DNA from: Sitta carolinensis
Taxonomy: Eukaryota > Chordata > Aves > Passeriformes > Sittidae
Direction: 5' to 3'
DNA: 64,000 nt
Assembly (NCBI GenBank): GCA_032173965.1
Contig: CM063283.1
Location: 87,595,243-87,659,242 of the forward strand
The notes beneath the pieces were generated by a model that saw nothing but the letters and a program-made list of their open reading frames with translations, did no database searches and was not told where the DNA came from. Below are positions 1 to 12,767 of the stretch, one piece after another. The position numbers and the translations under genes are program-made. The stretch's first letter is position 1, and each line of letters opens with the position of its first letter.

Positions 1-864
1 TAGGTATTTGACAGTGGTATTAAAAAGTAAGAAAGGAGAGAGACATGTCAAGTAATTCGATTAGTGATAAAGAGCGAGCAGGAGATCAGCACCTTGAAAC
101 ACATGCAAGTTCTCCCATCAGAGAGAATCCCATGTAAAACGTAACAATTCTGACACCTGATCTTGGCAGAATGTAAGGCAGTGCTGATTTGTCACAGATG
201 TGCATGGGAGCAGGGATTCGATGACAAAGAAAGCAAAATTTACTTTCCATATAGCTACATGGTGCTGTTTGACTTCAGTAGGTGTTGCAAATACATGCTG
301 GGAGTTAGACTCTGGCTCTGCTAAAAGTCAGGGTTGCAGGAGATTGCACTGAGATTGTAGTCAGGACAGATCAGATATTACACAAGCAAGAAGGAAATAC
401 AAACCTAGCAGAATTAACATATATTGTCACATTCTATTAAGGTTTTCTGTAGGGCTAGATCAGATTAAATGCATTGAATCACAGTCATCTTACAGCATAT
501 GAAAATATTGTCATGGATAGAATTTTTCATTAGTGAATAAAATGCAGAATAATGAACAGTAGACAAAAAAGAGAGAAGATATAAAGCCAATCAAAGGAAG
601 GGCAGATGTTTAAAAAGTCTTTTGCTATTCAGGATTGTGATCCAACAAAAGCAATTATGTTTCTGCTTTCTCAATTTCAAAACAGCAGAAAAGAGCTTTG
701 AGGTTTTTCCAGTGCTTATGGTCTATCTCCACACCGTTAACTGAACAGAAGGTAACATAATACCAAACATAGCCAAAGGCAACTGATTCCATGCAAAGCT
801 TATAATTTGGGACATCCAGTGAGTTAAAGGGGATCATAATCAAGAAGGAGATATATATATTAAA

Positions 865-895
<31 letters not shown>

Positions 896-3800
896 TAAAA
901 ATTGCCAAAGAAATCTATAAGAAGCCTAATTAAATTCTCTTATAAATCTGGAAGAGGAATCCTAAAAAGAAAACTAAATCAGTGCCTACAGGTGGAAATT
1001 TCCGTTGGGTAACTGCCCTTTGAACCCATGAGAAGGATAATGTGTGGAATTTTGTTGAGTAATGGCTGGCATGTGACTGTAGAAAAACAATAGACTCTCT
1101 TGGCAAAATACTGAATATTATTTTTGCTCAAAATTTTATTGTGTTATTTTTGAATGGATAAATATCTGAGCTGTAATTATAAATACAGTCCACCACACTT
1201 TTTCTCCAGTATCCCCAGCCATGCACCTAAACAAAAGTAAGTGAGGCTGAATACAGGAATCTTCACTGAATGCAGTATATGTATGGCCCAATATGCAATT
1301 GTTCTATAGAACAAAGAGGAACATGACAGAATAGCAAGGGAAAAGATTAAATGTCAGTCATTCTATATTGTAACATCAAAACTTTCTTAATAATACAATA
1401 CTCTTCCTGTATTACCTCATGCAGGTCTGATGTAAAGAGATGCTGCTTGCTAGTCAGAGTAGCACCCTAATGAAAATGGTGAAGGTCGCATTTCACCCTT
1501 TGCAGTAACCATACAATTTATTAAAACTGTGCCATTTTTCCTACATAGTTCATCTCCTCTTTCTCTGATTCTTGTTCTGCTGTGTTATTAAAACAACACA
1601 GAATATTTCCCTCTCCCTTGGCTCTCTCACCAAGGGAGGAGGCATAAAGTCTCCTTTTTGCAGGTAAGTGGGTAGAACTTCTTCAAGGCACCATAAGATG
1701 AACCTGAGCACGACACCAAACAGTGTCCTACATGCCTAAAATCCAACTTAGGCAAAATGTAGGTGCATACTGAGGTAACACAGAAAATCCTGTCAGTCTT
1801 GATTAGGTGTCTCCCAGGTATGTATGTTGATGGGTGTTACTTTCTTAGGTGCCCAGTACAGTCCTGCTATATGTGTCCAGCTACTTCCACCCACAGCCAG
1901 CTCAAGTAAAAAGGAGTGTAACCCTCCTGCAGGCAGAGGAGTCTGGGGCCTGCTTTCCTATGTAGCAGAAAGTACTAAGGTACAGTGAAAGCAAGGACAA
2001 AGCCTGGAGGAGGTCCAGAGATTTCAGGAGAACAAGACTCTTGGTCTTTCCAGAGAAATAAAGAATGAGAGACACCAATTTCTGGCCCAAGACACAGGCT
2101 TCTGCCTCATTTTCCTGGTCTCTGAAGTGAAGTAGTGCTATTGTGCTTTTGTTTGGTTTGGGTTGGGTTTGGGTTTTTTTTTTTTGCAACATGTGGCAGA
2201 AAAAGCAATGGCCTTCTTGTTTTACATTTTGATCAGGCCCTGCTACAGGGTTACATAGTTAAACCATTCCTATTTCCTTTCACAAGCTGGGCTTCCCTAC
2301 ATCATGCCCTGTTGGGTCAGAACTGACAGGGTTTGCCCTGAAGGTACACAGGACTGTAACGTAGGACTACTCTGGGTTTTGACAGCAACTGAGAGCCTTC
2401 CTGCTTGTTTTCTGGTGCACATGGTGCTAACAAGAAGCTTTTGAACATGAAAGGGTGTAGTTTCATTACTCAGGATTACTTACAACTGCTTACAGTAAAG
2501 CAGCTCCCCATCTGACTTGGAAAAAGGATAAAACAGGCTCACCTCCATCTGCAAAAGACCATGTCAGCACAGTCTCATATACTCTTGGTCTCAGCATTCT
2601 CAGCCACTTCCTTTCAAACATGCCAACCGCTGTCTGCCCTTTGTGTGATTGCCTGGCAGCTTGAATGCTTTGGGAAACAAAAGTTTTTGGTTCTATTGAT
2701 TTTGAAGGTCCCTTAAGGAGACTCTGAGAAAGAGGAGGTAGCAGGGAAGAGGACCACATCCTACTTAGCTCTGAAGTGAGCAGCACTGCAATCAAGGAAT
2801 CTATAGTTGCAGAGCTAAATAGAGCAGAGAGGCACTGTTTTAACATTGCACATAGACAGGGAGAGCCAAACTTCAGGATTCAGAGCCTCTCATTCTCAAT
2901 GGGAATATTTATTACCTGCACCACTCATGGCACTCCTTTCTGCTACCTGTGGCTCTATGGTCAGTGCTTTCTGCTGCATAGTGACCCAGATAGGAGAGAA
3001 AACAGAAGCACTCTCTCTTCACTATTCCCATTCCCACCTATATCCTTCTGATGAAAATGTCTCTACATTCTAGTGGAGTCTGCTGAGATAGGGATTGAAC
3101 CCCACTTCTGGGGCTCATATTCAACTGGTTATTAGCTAAGAGCGGTATCACCATGAATCTCCCCCCAAAGGAGAAAAGAAACAAGCCACCTGCCTTCAAA
3201 TGTGCAAGCAAGACAGCTAAACACAGGACAGCTTGTTTCAGAAGCTGACATTCATTGACCCTTAACTGCAGCTCTAATGTAGAGCAAAACTCCCCTTACT
3301 GGGATTTCTTATTGGCTTAAGTGACCATTAGCTTTCCGTGCCTATGCTTAGAGTATACTTACATTGGTGAGTATAGACAGACATGTCTACTCCATCTGTA
3401 ATCCTGGATAAATGAATATATGGCATTATTGCCCCAGAGATTAATCTTGTGAGCTTAGGTTCAGACCTGTAGCTGTGAGTACCCACAGGGGCAGGCAAAA
3501 GTCTCACTGTACCCATCATCAAATGGTTATTTTTTAAGTGCTAGATTTCACCAGTCAGTGTCAAGGGAACTTCAGTTTTTCTACTTGCATGTTGCCTATA
3601 CCTTAGCCCATGCTTGTGACCTAACCCAGGAATTTACTCACTGCTGATATCTAAAGCCAGAATTCTGGTCCTTAGGTTGGATCTACAAACTATTGGGTCA
3701 GTGGAGACCCTGTGTGGACAGCTTGTGTGGACACACTTAATTCTGTTGAGGGCCAGCTGTTAGCACAAGTTAACACAGTTACCCAGTGACAGCAGCACCC

Positions 3801-4629
3801 AACTATTGCTCTTTGACGTTTATCTTCTTCCCCTCCCCTCTTATAGCTTGAAAAGCCCTGGGGGCCTGGTCTTCTTTCTCTACCTTGAGGCAACAAAGCT
3901 GGATTCTGGGGCACTGCAGGGCACCTTGGTTTGTCCCATGCATGGTGTGGTATGCTGTCACACTCCAAATGTGCCAGTTGCTCAGAAGCTTGGGCTGAGA
4001 GACAGAAACAAATATCTGAATAGTGGTGGTAAAAAAACCCCAAACCCACAAAGAAACAGCACATCAAGGCTTCCCCTCAGCACATAGTCACCATCTCAGC
4101 AATGAAGACGGGACCCTGTTTTCTCACCAGCCTGCCTGATGGCTCACTGAGAAGGACATGCTCTTCCTGACAGTGTAACAAGTGGCACCAGTTGAGAAGT
4201 GCTTTAAAAATCCATCCCTTACTACCTCTCAGATAATAGTGCCTTCAAGCAGAGAAACCTGCCAGAGTACGTGCCATTTGGATCACAGCGTCAGGAGAGT
4301 CACAAAGCTCATCAGGACAAATCCATAGGCAAACATCCAGTGTACACAGAGATTTAAGGGTCTTGCTCAGCACTGCGAATTTTGATTCAAGAGCAAAGCA
4401 CCCCCTTCCAGGTACCACATATGCTGGCTGAAGACTGCTATTAGATGAGATTTTCTGCTGATCAGGGTAAAGAGATGGATGCACACATCTGTGTCCAGAA
4501 ATTTATCCCACTCCCCTTTTTCCCCCTTTCCCCAGATGTTTCAGCCCAATCAGTTTTGCAATTTAACTCTGTCTGATTGCTTCTTGACTTCTAGAAGCGA
4601 TTCAGGTTTACGATGAGCCTTTGGAGCTG
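1..4629. other. Intergenic, no gene recognised
   Basis: AT-rich unique sequence. It holds the (AT)n run at 850-896 and a GGGTTT/T-rich tract at about 2155-2187. The open frames are short, overlapping and without coding character. Confidence 0.75.
850..896. repeat. (AT)n microsatellite
   Basis: An almost uninterrupted AT dinucleotide run, broken once by TTAAA, is self-complementary and able to form a cruciform or hairpin. It is probably polymorphic in length. Confidence 0.95.
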
Positions 4630-4927
4630 TGTTGTCTCTGAAAATAAGCCTTCTGATTTGTTTTAGTATAGTGGAGTCAGTTCTCATGAGTTGTAAGATA
4701 AACAAGAATCATGTTTGTATTCCTTTGTAAAAGACATCACCTGATGGACTTCTCAAGTGACCAGTGAAGATGGAGAGGTGGTAACTTCTCTGTCCAGTCT
4801 CTGATCATTGTCCAGAAACTTAAATATACGAGGTCAACAATAAACTAGAATCTTCTTCCTTTCTTCTTCTCTGCCTGAACACCTCTTGTGTGTGTTACTG
4901 TGTGTTTCTATCTGTGTCACAGTAACA
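4630..4927 (+). mobile_element. Solo LTR, copy A, with perfect 6-bp target duplication
   Basis: This 298-base element begins TGTTGTCTCTGAAAATAAGC and ends CACAGTAACA, and is flanked by GAGCTG on both sides (4624-4629 and 4928-4933). A second copy, about 90% identical, lies inverted at 47604-47902 and breaks off at exactly the same two bases. It carries a polyadenylation signal AATAAA at 4839-4844 and a TATA-like TTAAATATA just upstream of it. No retroviral internal sequence flanks it, so it is a solo LTR left by recombination between the two LTRs of an endogenous retrovirus. A 6-base target duplication is typical of class II (ERVK-like) elements; the family name is not known to me. Confidence 0.9.
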
Positions 4928-4933
4928 GAGCTG

Positions 4934-7900
4934 GTCTTTTCTGCGTGACTTCTTGGATTATCCCAGGTAAATTGCACTGGGTAAAGCTTAGAGGAACAGC
5001 TGGAGAGCTCATTTTAGGTTTTTGTTTCTGGGATTCATGTTGCACTGTAACAGGTTAACTATTGCCTCCATGAGGGTGTTGAAAAGGGAGAGGAAAATAC
5101 AGAAATACCTCAATTGTACCCCTGCTCTGCCCCCACTAGGCTCTTCTAAATGGTTTCTGTAGGAACAGATGGCATAGGAATAGGTTCTGTCAGCTTTGTA
5201 TGAGCTAGGAACTCACGCATGCCAAGGGAATCCTTGAATGGGGAGATTCAGCAGCCCCCCAGCTCTTTTGAAGTGGGTCAAAATGATTTGAGAACCTGGC
5301 CCGTTGCAGACTCATTTCCACTGAAAATCAGATTAAATTGAGGGGGTGATGGGGTGGTGAGAAGGTAGAGGATAACATTTCAAACAGGATCAAAATATGT
5401 CATTTTAGCTTTTGTATGTATAAACACGCATAATATGACATTTTGTTTAGACAGTTATTTAAAAAGAAACTTACAATCTTTTTAATTAACACGAATGCAA
5501 AGGAATAGGCTATAAATATGAACACAGGAAGGTAAGAGTTGACAGCACACAGCCTTCCAGACAATCTTTTTTTTTCACTTGTTATGGGGTATAATAAAAT
5601 TGTGTTTTCCTTTGCAAATTTTCAGTAATGATTATGTTTGTTTTAGGTAACAAATTAACTGTAGGTGACATTTTTCTTTCCGTGTATCATGTCATGTGTC
5701 AGAAGTCCTCACCTTACAGCTAGAGTGGGAACAGTGAATGAGATTAAAGGATGAAAGAGAGAGAGCAAGATCACTACATGGACAGACCATACCAGAATGG
5801 TTGATGTGAAATACCATCTAATTTATGCTGCTGCTGCTATTAAAACATCTCGGGCTCCAAGTCTCATTACCTTACCTCACCTTACCTCTGCCATTCCACT
5901 GCTGCCCACTTCACTTTACCTCTGCTGCCTGTCTGCCTGATTCATGAAATGCTAAACAATTTTGATATTTACCTGTTTATGATTAAATTGCAAAATGATC
6001 TGTTTAGTTCTGTTCTAAATTAAGGTCTACATTAAATGTCATAGCATTTATCTTTCATAAAACGAGACAGCAAGGACACTAATTTCCCAGGCACTCAATC
6101 ACTGCCCGGTGCCACCAGAGAGAGCGGCTGCAGAGGCGCGTGCCCGCCATTCACAGCCGGCTTGACAGCGCCCAGGCGGAATCATAAAAGTCAATTAATC
6201 ATTAAAAGCTGTTACCAGCCTGTATTGAACTGCTGTGGCACAAAATGTTAATCAGCCCCACATCAATACCATAAATTCCTGCAAATTGGAGCGGTCGATA
6301 ACGCCGAAGCCCGGCAGGTCGATGGGAGGGCGCAAGGCCTCTCCGCCAACATGGTGGCTGGGCAGCCGCCCTGTCCTGTGCTGGCCCGCTGGGGCTGAGC
6401 AGGTGCCGATGCATCACTGCCCCTGATGGGTCTGTCAATAACACCGCGCAGGGGAGGGCAGCCCTCACCATTTAATCGCTTGAGGCGCCGTGTGTTGCTG
6501 CATACGTGGCAGCTTAAAAGCAGGACCAGGTCAGCTGCTGCCCAGGGATGGGATGGGGCGGCTGGCGCCATGTGCCATTAACCCCGGCGCTGCTGTGGAA
6601 GGAGTCACCTGGAGCTCCTTGGTTTAGGAAACTGTTCCCTGCTGAGTTATAAGGTTACTCATGAACGGTCCCGGAGTTGTTCATTAATTCCCTGTGGGCC
6701 CAGGGACACTGTTTTTTATTAGCGTCTGGAGCACCGCTGCCAGGCACCCATGAGATGGTGCACTTAGAGGTGTGGGCAAAAGGGGAAGGTCCCTTCTCTC
6801 TTGGCACCTGCCTAACACTTTTCCCCACGTAACTATTGCTGCCATGGAAGTATGACCAGTACAAGTGAGATGCCTGCAGAAGAGAGCTGCCCCGGTGAGG
6901 GACCACTTCAGGCCCCTCCTTCTCAAAGCAACCATATGTCTTTCAGTGTTGGCTGCACCAAAGACTTCCATGTGGCTTCCTTGCTTCCTCACCACCCTTG
7001 TTCCCAGGGCCAGGGAGGACTTCTGACCTCCCCACCCACACATGCAGAACAGACTGGGCCAAGCAGAAGACCATCTGGAAGAGAAGTGAGTGCCATGGAA
7101 AAGTCTCTGTCCCAAGGAAGAAGGACTCTGTTCCCTGAGGGCATCACAGCAATTCCCCTGCTGCTTTCTACTGCTGCTTCTCCCGGCATGGAAGAGATAC
7201 CAGCCTACCATCCACAGGGCTGCTGAAGGCTTGGCTGAGTCCAATCCATTTAACTCCTGTTACTAAATCTGACCTGAAGAGGGTGAAAAATAGCATTTTT
7301 AGGATTGCAGGATATTAAGAAACATCTTTAGAGATGAAAGAAATGCCAGGTATGGTTACTCTGGGGAAGGATTGTGTTCCACGGGTTTCATTGTCATTTA
7401 ACGCAGAACGTAAAGGTTAATGCTGAATAAAATAATACTCATGTTGATTATTTTAATAGTCTCAAAGTATAACTTCTTCCCCAGACTACAGTTATCTAAC
7501 CCATGTGCTGTACATGCACCAGAAGTATTTTGTACTTTTCCACGGCATAGATATGATGGTTCCATTAAGTTCAGGCTGAGAAGCTATTGTGTGTATCTCT
7601 AATACCATCGTTACATACTCTATGGAAAATGGAAAATATACGGATCTACAGACATGCTAATTCCCAAGATTTGTACATTTTTAAAGATTAATAAAAAAGT
7701 TCATCTTATTATTATCCTAGTTATAGGACACACCAAAATAAATTAAGAATCCTACTACAAAGAAATCCCCCATTTGACATATAGAAACAGGATGATGTTA
7801 TGAGTGTTCAGACAAAGGTAATACAGTCCCTCTATTTAATTGCCCTGACACCTTGCTCAGTTCCTTCAGCTATACTCTGAGAGCTAAAATACCCCTCTCA

Positions 7901-8813
7901 TTGTTATTAATTGTATTCCTTTTTAAATGTAATGTCATATTGGTATCAACTGAGCTAATGAAATATACTCATATTACCAAAATAGGTATATTTCTTTTTG
8001 TACAACACATTCTATCAAAACTGTCTGCTAAAGACATTGTGTTAAAGACCTTTCATAGAGCTTTATAAAGAATATCTCAGCTACTCCAACATTTCTATTA
8101 CATGATCATTAAAATGCCCAAGAGAACTAAACAATATAGTGTGGATCCAGTTATCATATAAGACTTTAGAAATATTATTAAATTCCCACCACTGATATAT
8201 GTTAATACTAATGCTAGATTACATGCTATGGCTACTAAACAGCCACTGAATACCAATTCACACAAAGACAGTCCCTGTCCTCTCTGTGAAAGCTGCACTC
8301 TTCTGTTATAATGAGAATCTGAATTATTTATCTCTCTTTATCCTACAGTAGTTCACTTGACCACAATCACTTTTCCCCCCTGTTTCTACCACACATAAAT
8401 GCATGTAAACATGACATAATAACAACTATCTTTGCCTGTTTCAGCCATATGAGATCAGTCAGAGGATGGAAGCAAAAATATTGTCCAGTGCCGAGCAGGA
8501 ACAGGGTATGAAGTTGCCTAAATGACATCCCTACCTGAGTGGCCTTCAGTATTTAAATGCAGGCCCAGTGTAAATCACAAATTGAGCAACACAGAAGACT
8601 TCCTTGCTGATGGTTTCCACTGCTGGCAGATTGTCTCAGGTGCCCACTGCTTTTCGCAGCTCTAGCTGGGTGTGAACAGCTCCTCCGCAGCACGTGCACA
8701 GCCTCTGCTCACTCTAAATGAGACTCCAGGCAAAGCCAGCAGCGTGGGCAGGACCAACTACTGGTCCATTTTGGATATTCATGCAAGAAATCAATTGCAG
8801 AATATTCTAAGTC
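4934..8813. other. Intergenic, with one candidate regulatory block
   Basis: The stretch 5460-5530 is AT-rich with TTTTTAATTAACACGAATGC, and 5870-5940 is a run of CCTTACCTC-type pyrimidine repeats. The CpG-rich block 6060-6800 is listed separately. A 186-codon minus-strand frame at 6684-7244 lies in moderately GC-rich DNA and shows no domain. 7260-8813 is AT-rich with nothing recognised. Confidence 0.7.
6060..6800. promoter_or_regulatory. Candidate distal regulatory element, CpG-rich with homeodomain motifs
   Basis: This stretch is an island of CpG and moderate GC inside AT-rich DNA, interleaved with homeodomain-type cores. These include TCAATTAATCATTAAAAG at 6191-6208, GTTAATCAG at 6247-6255, TTTAATCGC at 6472-6480 and TCATTAATTCC near 6683. 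It also has an E-box CAGCTG near 6533 and a YY1-like CAACATGGTGGC near 6347. No repeat or exon explains the composition. Such a mixture is typical of developmental enhancers. Conservation cannot be tested here. Confidence 0.4.
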
Positions 8814-8942
8814 ACAAAATATTCTGAGTTGGAAGGTACCCACAAAGACCATTGAGTCCAGCTCTTGAGTGGCCCATACAAGGATCTAACCCACAACCAA
8901 AGCATTACTGGCACCATGCTCTAACCAACTGAGCTAATCCCA
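8814..8942 (-). repeat. tRNA-Ile-derived SINE with CR1 tail (TguSINE1-like)
   Basis: Read on the minus strand, it starts with a tRNA-Ile-like head. A box A (TAGCTCAGTTGG, complement of 8925-8936) is perfect, followed by TTAGAGCATGGTGCC. A slightly decayed box B (GGGTTAGATCC, complement of 8882-8892) and GTATGGGCCA come next. The head passes directly into a CR1 3' tail (GACTCAATGGTCTTTGTGGG, then CCTTCCAACTCAGAATATT). This tRNA head plus CR1 tail design is that of TguSINE1, a SINE I recall from songbirds that is mobilised by CR1 machinery. Substitutions in box B and in the anticodon region show it is an old copy. It is not a functional tRNA gene because the acceptor stem and T arm are decayed and no 3' trailer is present. 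Confidence 0.85.
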
Positions 8943-11603
8943 TCTTTTTCCTAATCAAGAACAGAGATGTGGCCAAAGCTGTTTGAAATGAGGGGTGAGT
9001 ACTGCATCCACAAAGTTGCTGAGCAGTCCATGGAATTTCTGTGGGACTACTTTTTAATCTGTCTGTAACACCTGTTCTGTGGTCTTTAGTGCTGGGTTTA
9101 TGCATTATTGGTCAGAATGCATTTTGCTCCCTTCATACACATGGCATATATATCTGTGATATTTGTATGTTGCAGCCCCACTACCTGCTGTCTCACTCTG
9201 CACTTTGACTGGCCTTGGCTCATCCAGAGGGTGAGCCAGCTCTGCTGAATTAGTTCTGAGAATCCTTCTGGAGAGTTCTTTGGGGAGGATCTGTTCTGTT
9301 TCCAAAATAATGATGCTCACACTGCATATAGGACATTATTTCAGCAGCAGGACACCAACACACCTCACCAGTTCTTCCACATCTTTTGCAAGCAGCAGTG
9401 AAAAGGATTTTCTTGGACATGGCAGACATCCTACAAGCACTGATGTAGAGGAATGCAGATTCCCATTGTGCACTTACTGCTCTGTGACCCAGGATCCAAA
9501 CAGAGTTCACAACTGCATGTTTCTTGCCATAAAGAGTAGCAGAATGCCATTTTACCTGGTGACAGGACAGGTAGGAGCTTGATTTGAGCTGCTAAAGATC
9601 CATAATGGCAACAGAGTAACATGCTGTAGAGTTATGGAAAGAGCAAAACAAAATTATTCATGGAAATTTGAACCACATCTCAGCTGGTGAGGACGATGAC
9701 CACTGTTATTCTCAGGAAATGCTGAGGAAGGGGTCGAAAATGTTATTTAGAAATGTACAACCCAAAATACTTTTGCTTGACAGTTTGAAATGGGAATAAA
9801 GGAAAACAGAAAGATAGTTCACAAGGCAGCATGAGCCATTTGGAAGAATCTGGTACTCTGCTACCTGTAGGTATCAGATGTACAAAGCTTGGACTCTATC
9901 AGGACTGTTGGAGGACCTATAACAGCCACCATCTAGAGTAAGTTTTCCACCAGAAAAAAACCTGTGGAGTAGCTATAGAAGGGTGAGATTTTTATCAATA
10001 CCCCTTCCCCCACTTCCTTAAAAGAGATTAATTAGGCAGAATCATTTGTGAGTGCATATGACTGTGTGGATGTTTGATACCACAGAAATGGGTATATGTG
10101 TGTTATTAAAAGCCACAGTCACTGTAAGGACTTGAATCTCAACAAGAACTCTTGTGGTGAGCTCTGAAATACTTCCTTCACTGGAAGGATGTGAACAGGG
10201 TGTTTGCTCTTGGGTCACAGGAGAGGTAACCTCAGAGTCCAGCTGAGGAATCTGATGATGGAGACTCTGTTTGGCTGTGCTGCCGATCCACACTAGTTCT
10301 ATCATCCCTTCTTCCTGCATCTGGTTTACTTTGCACACATTTTCTTGGTAAGCTAGTGATGTCTGCTGGCTAATGACCTTCAGGCTCCTGAAACTGAAAG
10401 GGAGGGAAGAAGGACATTGCTGACAGGGGGGCAGAAATGAGTGAGGAGGGAGAAGCTGAAGTGGCCCACAAACAGGGTGGGCTCTTTGAGCCTGTGTGCA
10501 TGGGGAGCTTTGGAAGCAATGCTGACCACATACTGTGAAGTAACTCTCTTTTTTAACCAAGGAAGCCCAGCCCTGCACTATTCAGTGATGTTATTGATAT
10601 TGCCTCACAGGTGGACTCTGAATGCTAAGTAGTTGTAATGATTAGTAAAATTCAGTACCCCAAAGATGGTATTTTAATTTAGGAAAACAGAAGGTCTGTT
10701 TTAGGAAAATCAGAAGGTCTGATTTTAAGAAGATTTTATGTGTTTTCAATTAATCTAACTCCAAACCCTTCAGTATCATACTATAATTGGTATTATCTGG
10801 TATACTGGTTATGGTTGCAGTGGCTACCATGACAAACCATTTTTCTTTTGGGGAGCAAAGGTGTAGAAGTAGACTTTAACCTTTTATGGCAGTGTAAACC
10901 TAGAGTAATTCTATTGAGTTTGAAGGATTTACACCAGATTGACAGTGTAAGAAATGAGGTCAGAATCAAGACAATAAAGCAGTGCCATTTAGCATCTATC
11001 AGAGTTGATCAGGGCTTACCTTGTAATATTTAAAACCATAGGTATTTTAGTCAGATAGGGAAATGCACCTTCAGAGTCCAATTTAACAAAGTCTAATTTC
11101 AAAAACTGAAGCCCTGTTCTCCTAATCTGAGTGACTTTAGACACATATGGGAATATCAAAACATGATTGCCCTGAAACTCAATCTTCTTCTTTTTAATTA
11201 AAGAAAGAATCCTATCTTAGTCACATGAGAATCTGAAAGATAGTCTAAGTATTTGACACTCAGAAAAACTTTTAACAGATAAATTACGATGACAAGAGAC
11301 AAAAACTACCATCAATAGTAAAAGCAAATTTAAAATAAAACTAAATACGCTCTAATAATTTAGAAAAATATGCTAATCAATCCTGATCTTAAAATTCTTC
11401 ATTCAAGCCAAAAATAAATATGTTGCAGGAATTAATTTAAGTTTTAGAAAGTTGTGACTAGATCTCAACTGTTGTAAATCAGCAAAGATCCACTGATTTC
11501 AATGGAGCTGCTCTAAGATAGGTTAGGAAAGAATCTGACCCTCAATTGCTTTGTAATTTTTTTCCTAATCAACAAACAAAATACAGTTTTTATGTTAATG
11601 TAG
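8943..11603. other. Intergenic, no gene recognised
   Basis: Unique sequence between the SINE and the CR1 fragment. The longest frame (178 codons, minus strand, 10042-10578) is low-complexity in places and matches no family I know. I saw no splice-supported exon. Confidence 0.7.
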
Positions 11604-12165
11604 AATCATAGAGTCCTAGAATGGTTTGTGTTGGAAAGGTTGTGTTGTGATGACCTTGAAGGTCATCAGGTACAACCTCCCTGCAATGACAAGGCATCTT
11701 CAATTACCTCAGGTCACCCAGATCCCTGTTCAACCTGACCTTGAATGATTTCAGGGATGGGGCATCTATAAATCTGTTCCAGTGTTTCAGCATCTTCATA
11801 ATACAAAACCTCTTCCTTATATCTACTCTGAATCTTCCCTCCTTGAGGTTAAAACCATTACCCCTTGCCCTATAGCAACAGGCTCTGCTAAAAAGTATGT
11901 TCTCCTTTTCTTTATACATCCCCTTTAAGTACAGAAAGGCTGCAATAAGATCTCCCTGGAGCCTTCTCTTCAGCAGGCTGCTCTACCTCAGTTCTCTCAG
12001 TCTTTCCTCACAGGAGAGGTGTTCCAGCCCTCTAATAATTTTGTGGGCAGGGTCTCATCACAGTGGAGTAGAGAAGGAGAATGACCTCCCTTGATCTGCT
12101 GGCCACACTTTTTTTGACACAGCCCAGGACATCATCGGTTTTCCAAGTGGCAAGCACATCCAGGT
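11604..12165 (-). repeat. CR1 LINE, 3' fragment, minus strand, internally deleted
   Basis: The plus strand begins AGAATCATAGAGTCCTAGAATGG, the reverse complement of the CR1 tail. It continues with the reverse-complement blocks for the 3' end of the reverse-transcriptase ORF, including 'aacctcccttccttatatctac'-like and 'ccctctaataattttgtggg' sequence. After 12048 it jumps to 'cagggtctcatcacagtgg', omitting a segment of roughly 80-100 bases usually present in CR1, so an internal deletion is inferred. It continues to the 'gacacagcccaggaca' block and fades near 12165. The copy is inactive. An LTR begins about 140 bases further right. Confidence 0.9.
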
Positions 12166-12301
12166 TGTCATCCCTGAAACATCTGTCTTATGCCATTGCT
12201 GTTCCTCAGTCATAACCTGGCATTTCTTTTGTACCAAATCGTTCAGTTTCTCTGTTTTAACAGTTTTAGAAGTAAGAAAAATCTTTAAGAAAACACTTTT
12301 A

Positions 12302-12767
12302 TGTTGGGGTTAGCTCAGCCAAAGAAGGAGAAAACCTTGGCTCAAGGCAATGGGAAAACCCCCTCTAGTTTATGGTGAGCCCCAACCCATTCCCAGGATC
12401 CCTCAGTTGCTCTGTGTAAATTGTTACTGGAAAGTTCTCAGTTCTCCCTGTTCCCATCAGCCAGTTTTTGCAGCAATAATTACCATATTCCTAATCACCT
12501 TCTCCCATTGGACCTTCCCCTCAAAACTCTGCTCTAGCTCCACCTTTACCAAAAGTGTATAAATATCCCTGTCACACCCTGGACCCAAGCTCTTTTTCGG
12601 TTCGCTCCTGTTACAGTGCACGTTGTCCTGTTTGTTATTTTCACCTTATTAAAGTTTTGTTCCTGGACAATTGAATCAGAACTGTCTCTCTCATTCAAAT
12701 CGCCAAGAGTGGATTCCCAAGGAAGTCACCAGTCAAACTGCCCGGGTTAGGATGGGGGGGGATTCAA
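12302..12767 (+). mobile_element. Solo LTR-like element, plus strand
   Basis: The element starts TGTTGGGGTTAGCTCAGCC and contains a TATA box (GTATAAATATCC, 12557-12568) about 90 bases before a polyadenylation signal ATTAAA (12648-12653) and a GT-rich stretch. This is the U3-R-U5 order of a retroviral LTR. It ends near GGGGGATTCAA. TTTTA occurs at 12297-12301 and again at 12768-12772, a possible 5-bp target duplication, although the element does not end in the usual CA, so the right boundary is less secure. No internal retroviral sequence is seen on either side. It is not closely related to the LTRs at 4630 and 47604. Confidence 0.7.

Noticed and set aside
3090..3160. tRNA-like segment with a good box B (GGTTCAATCCC on the minus strand)
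   Set aside because: Box A is poor and the T stem does not pair; no cloverleaf can be drawn.
6105..6130. CTCF-like CCACCAGAGAGAGC
   Set aside because: The downstream half of the motif departs from the GGGGGCGC consensus, too weak to call.
10042..10578. 178-codon minus-strand open frame
   Set aside because: No domain, no splice signals and low-complexity S/Q/T-rich content. About one frame of this length is expected by chance in 64 kb of both strands.
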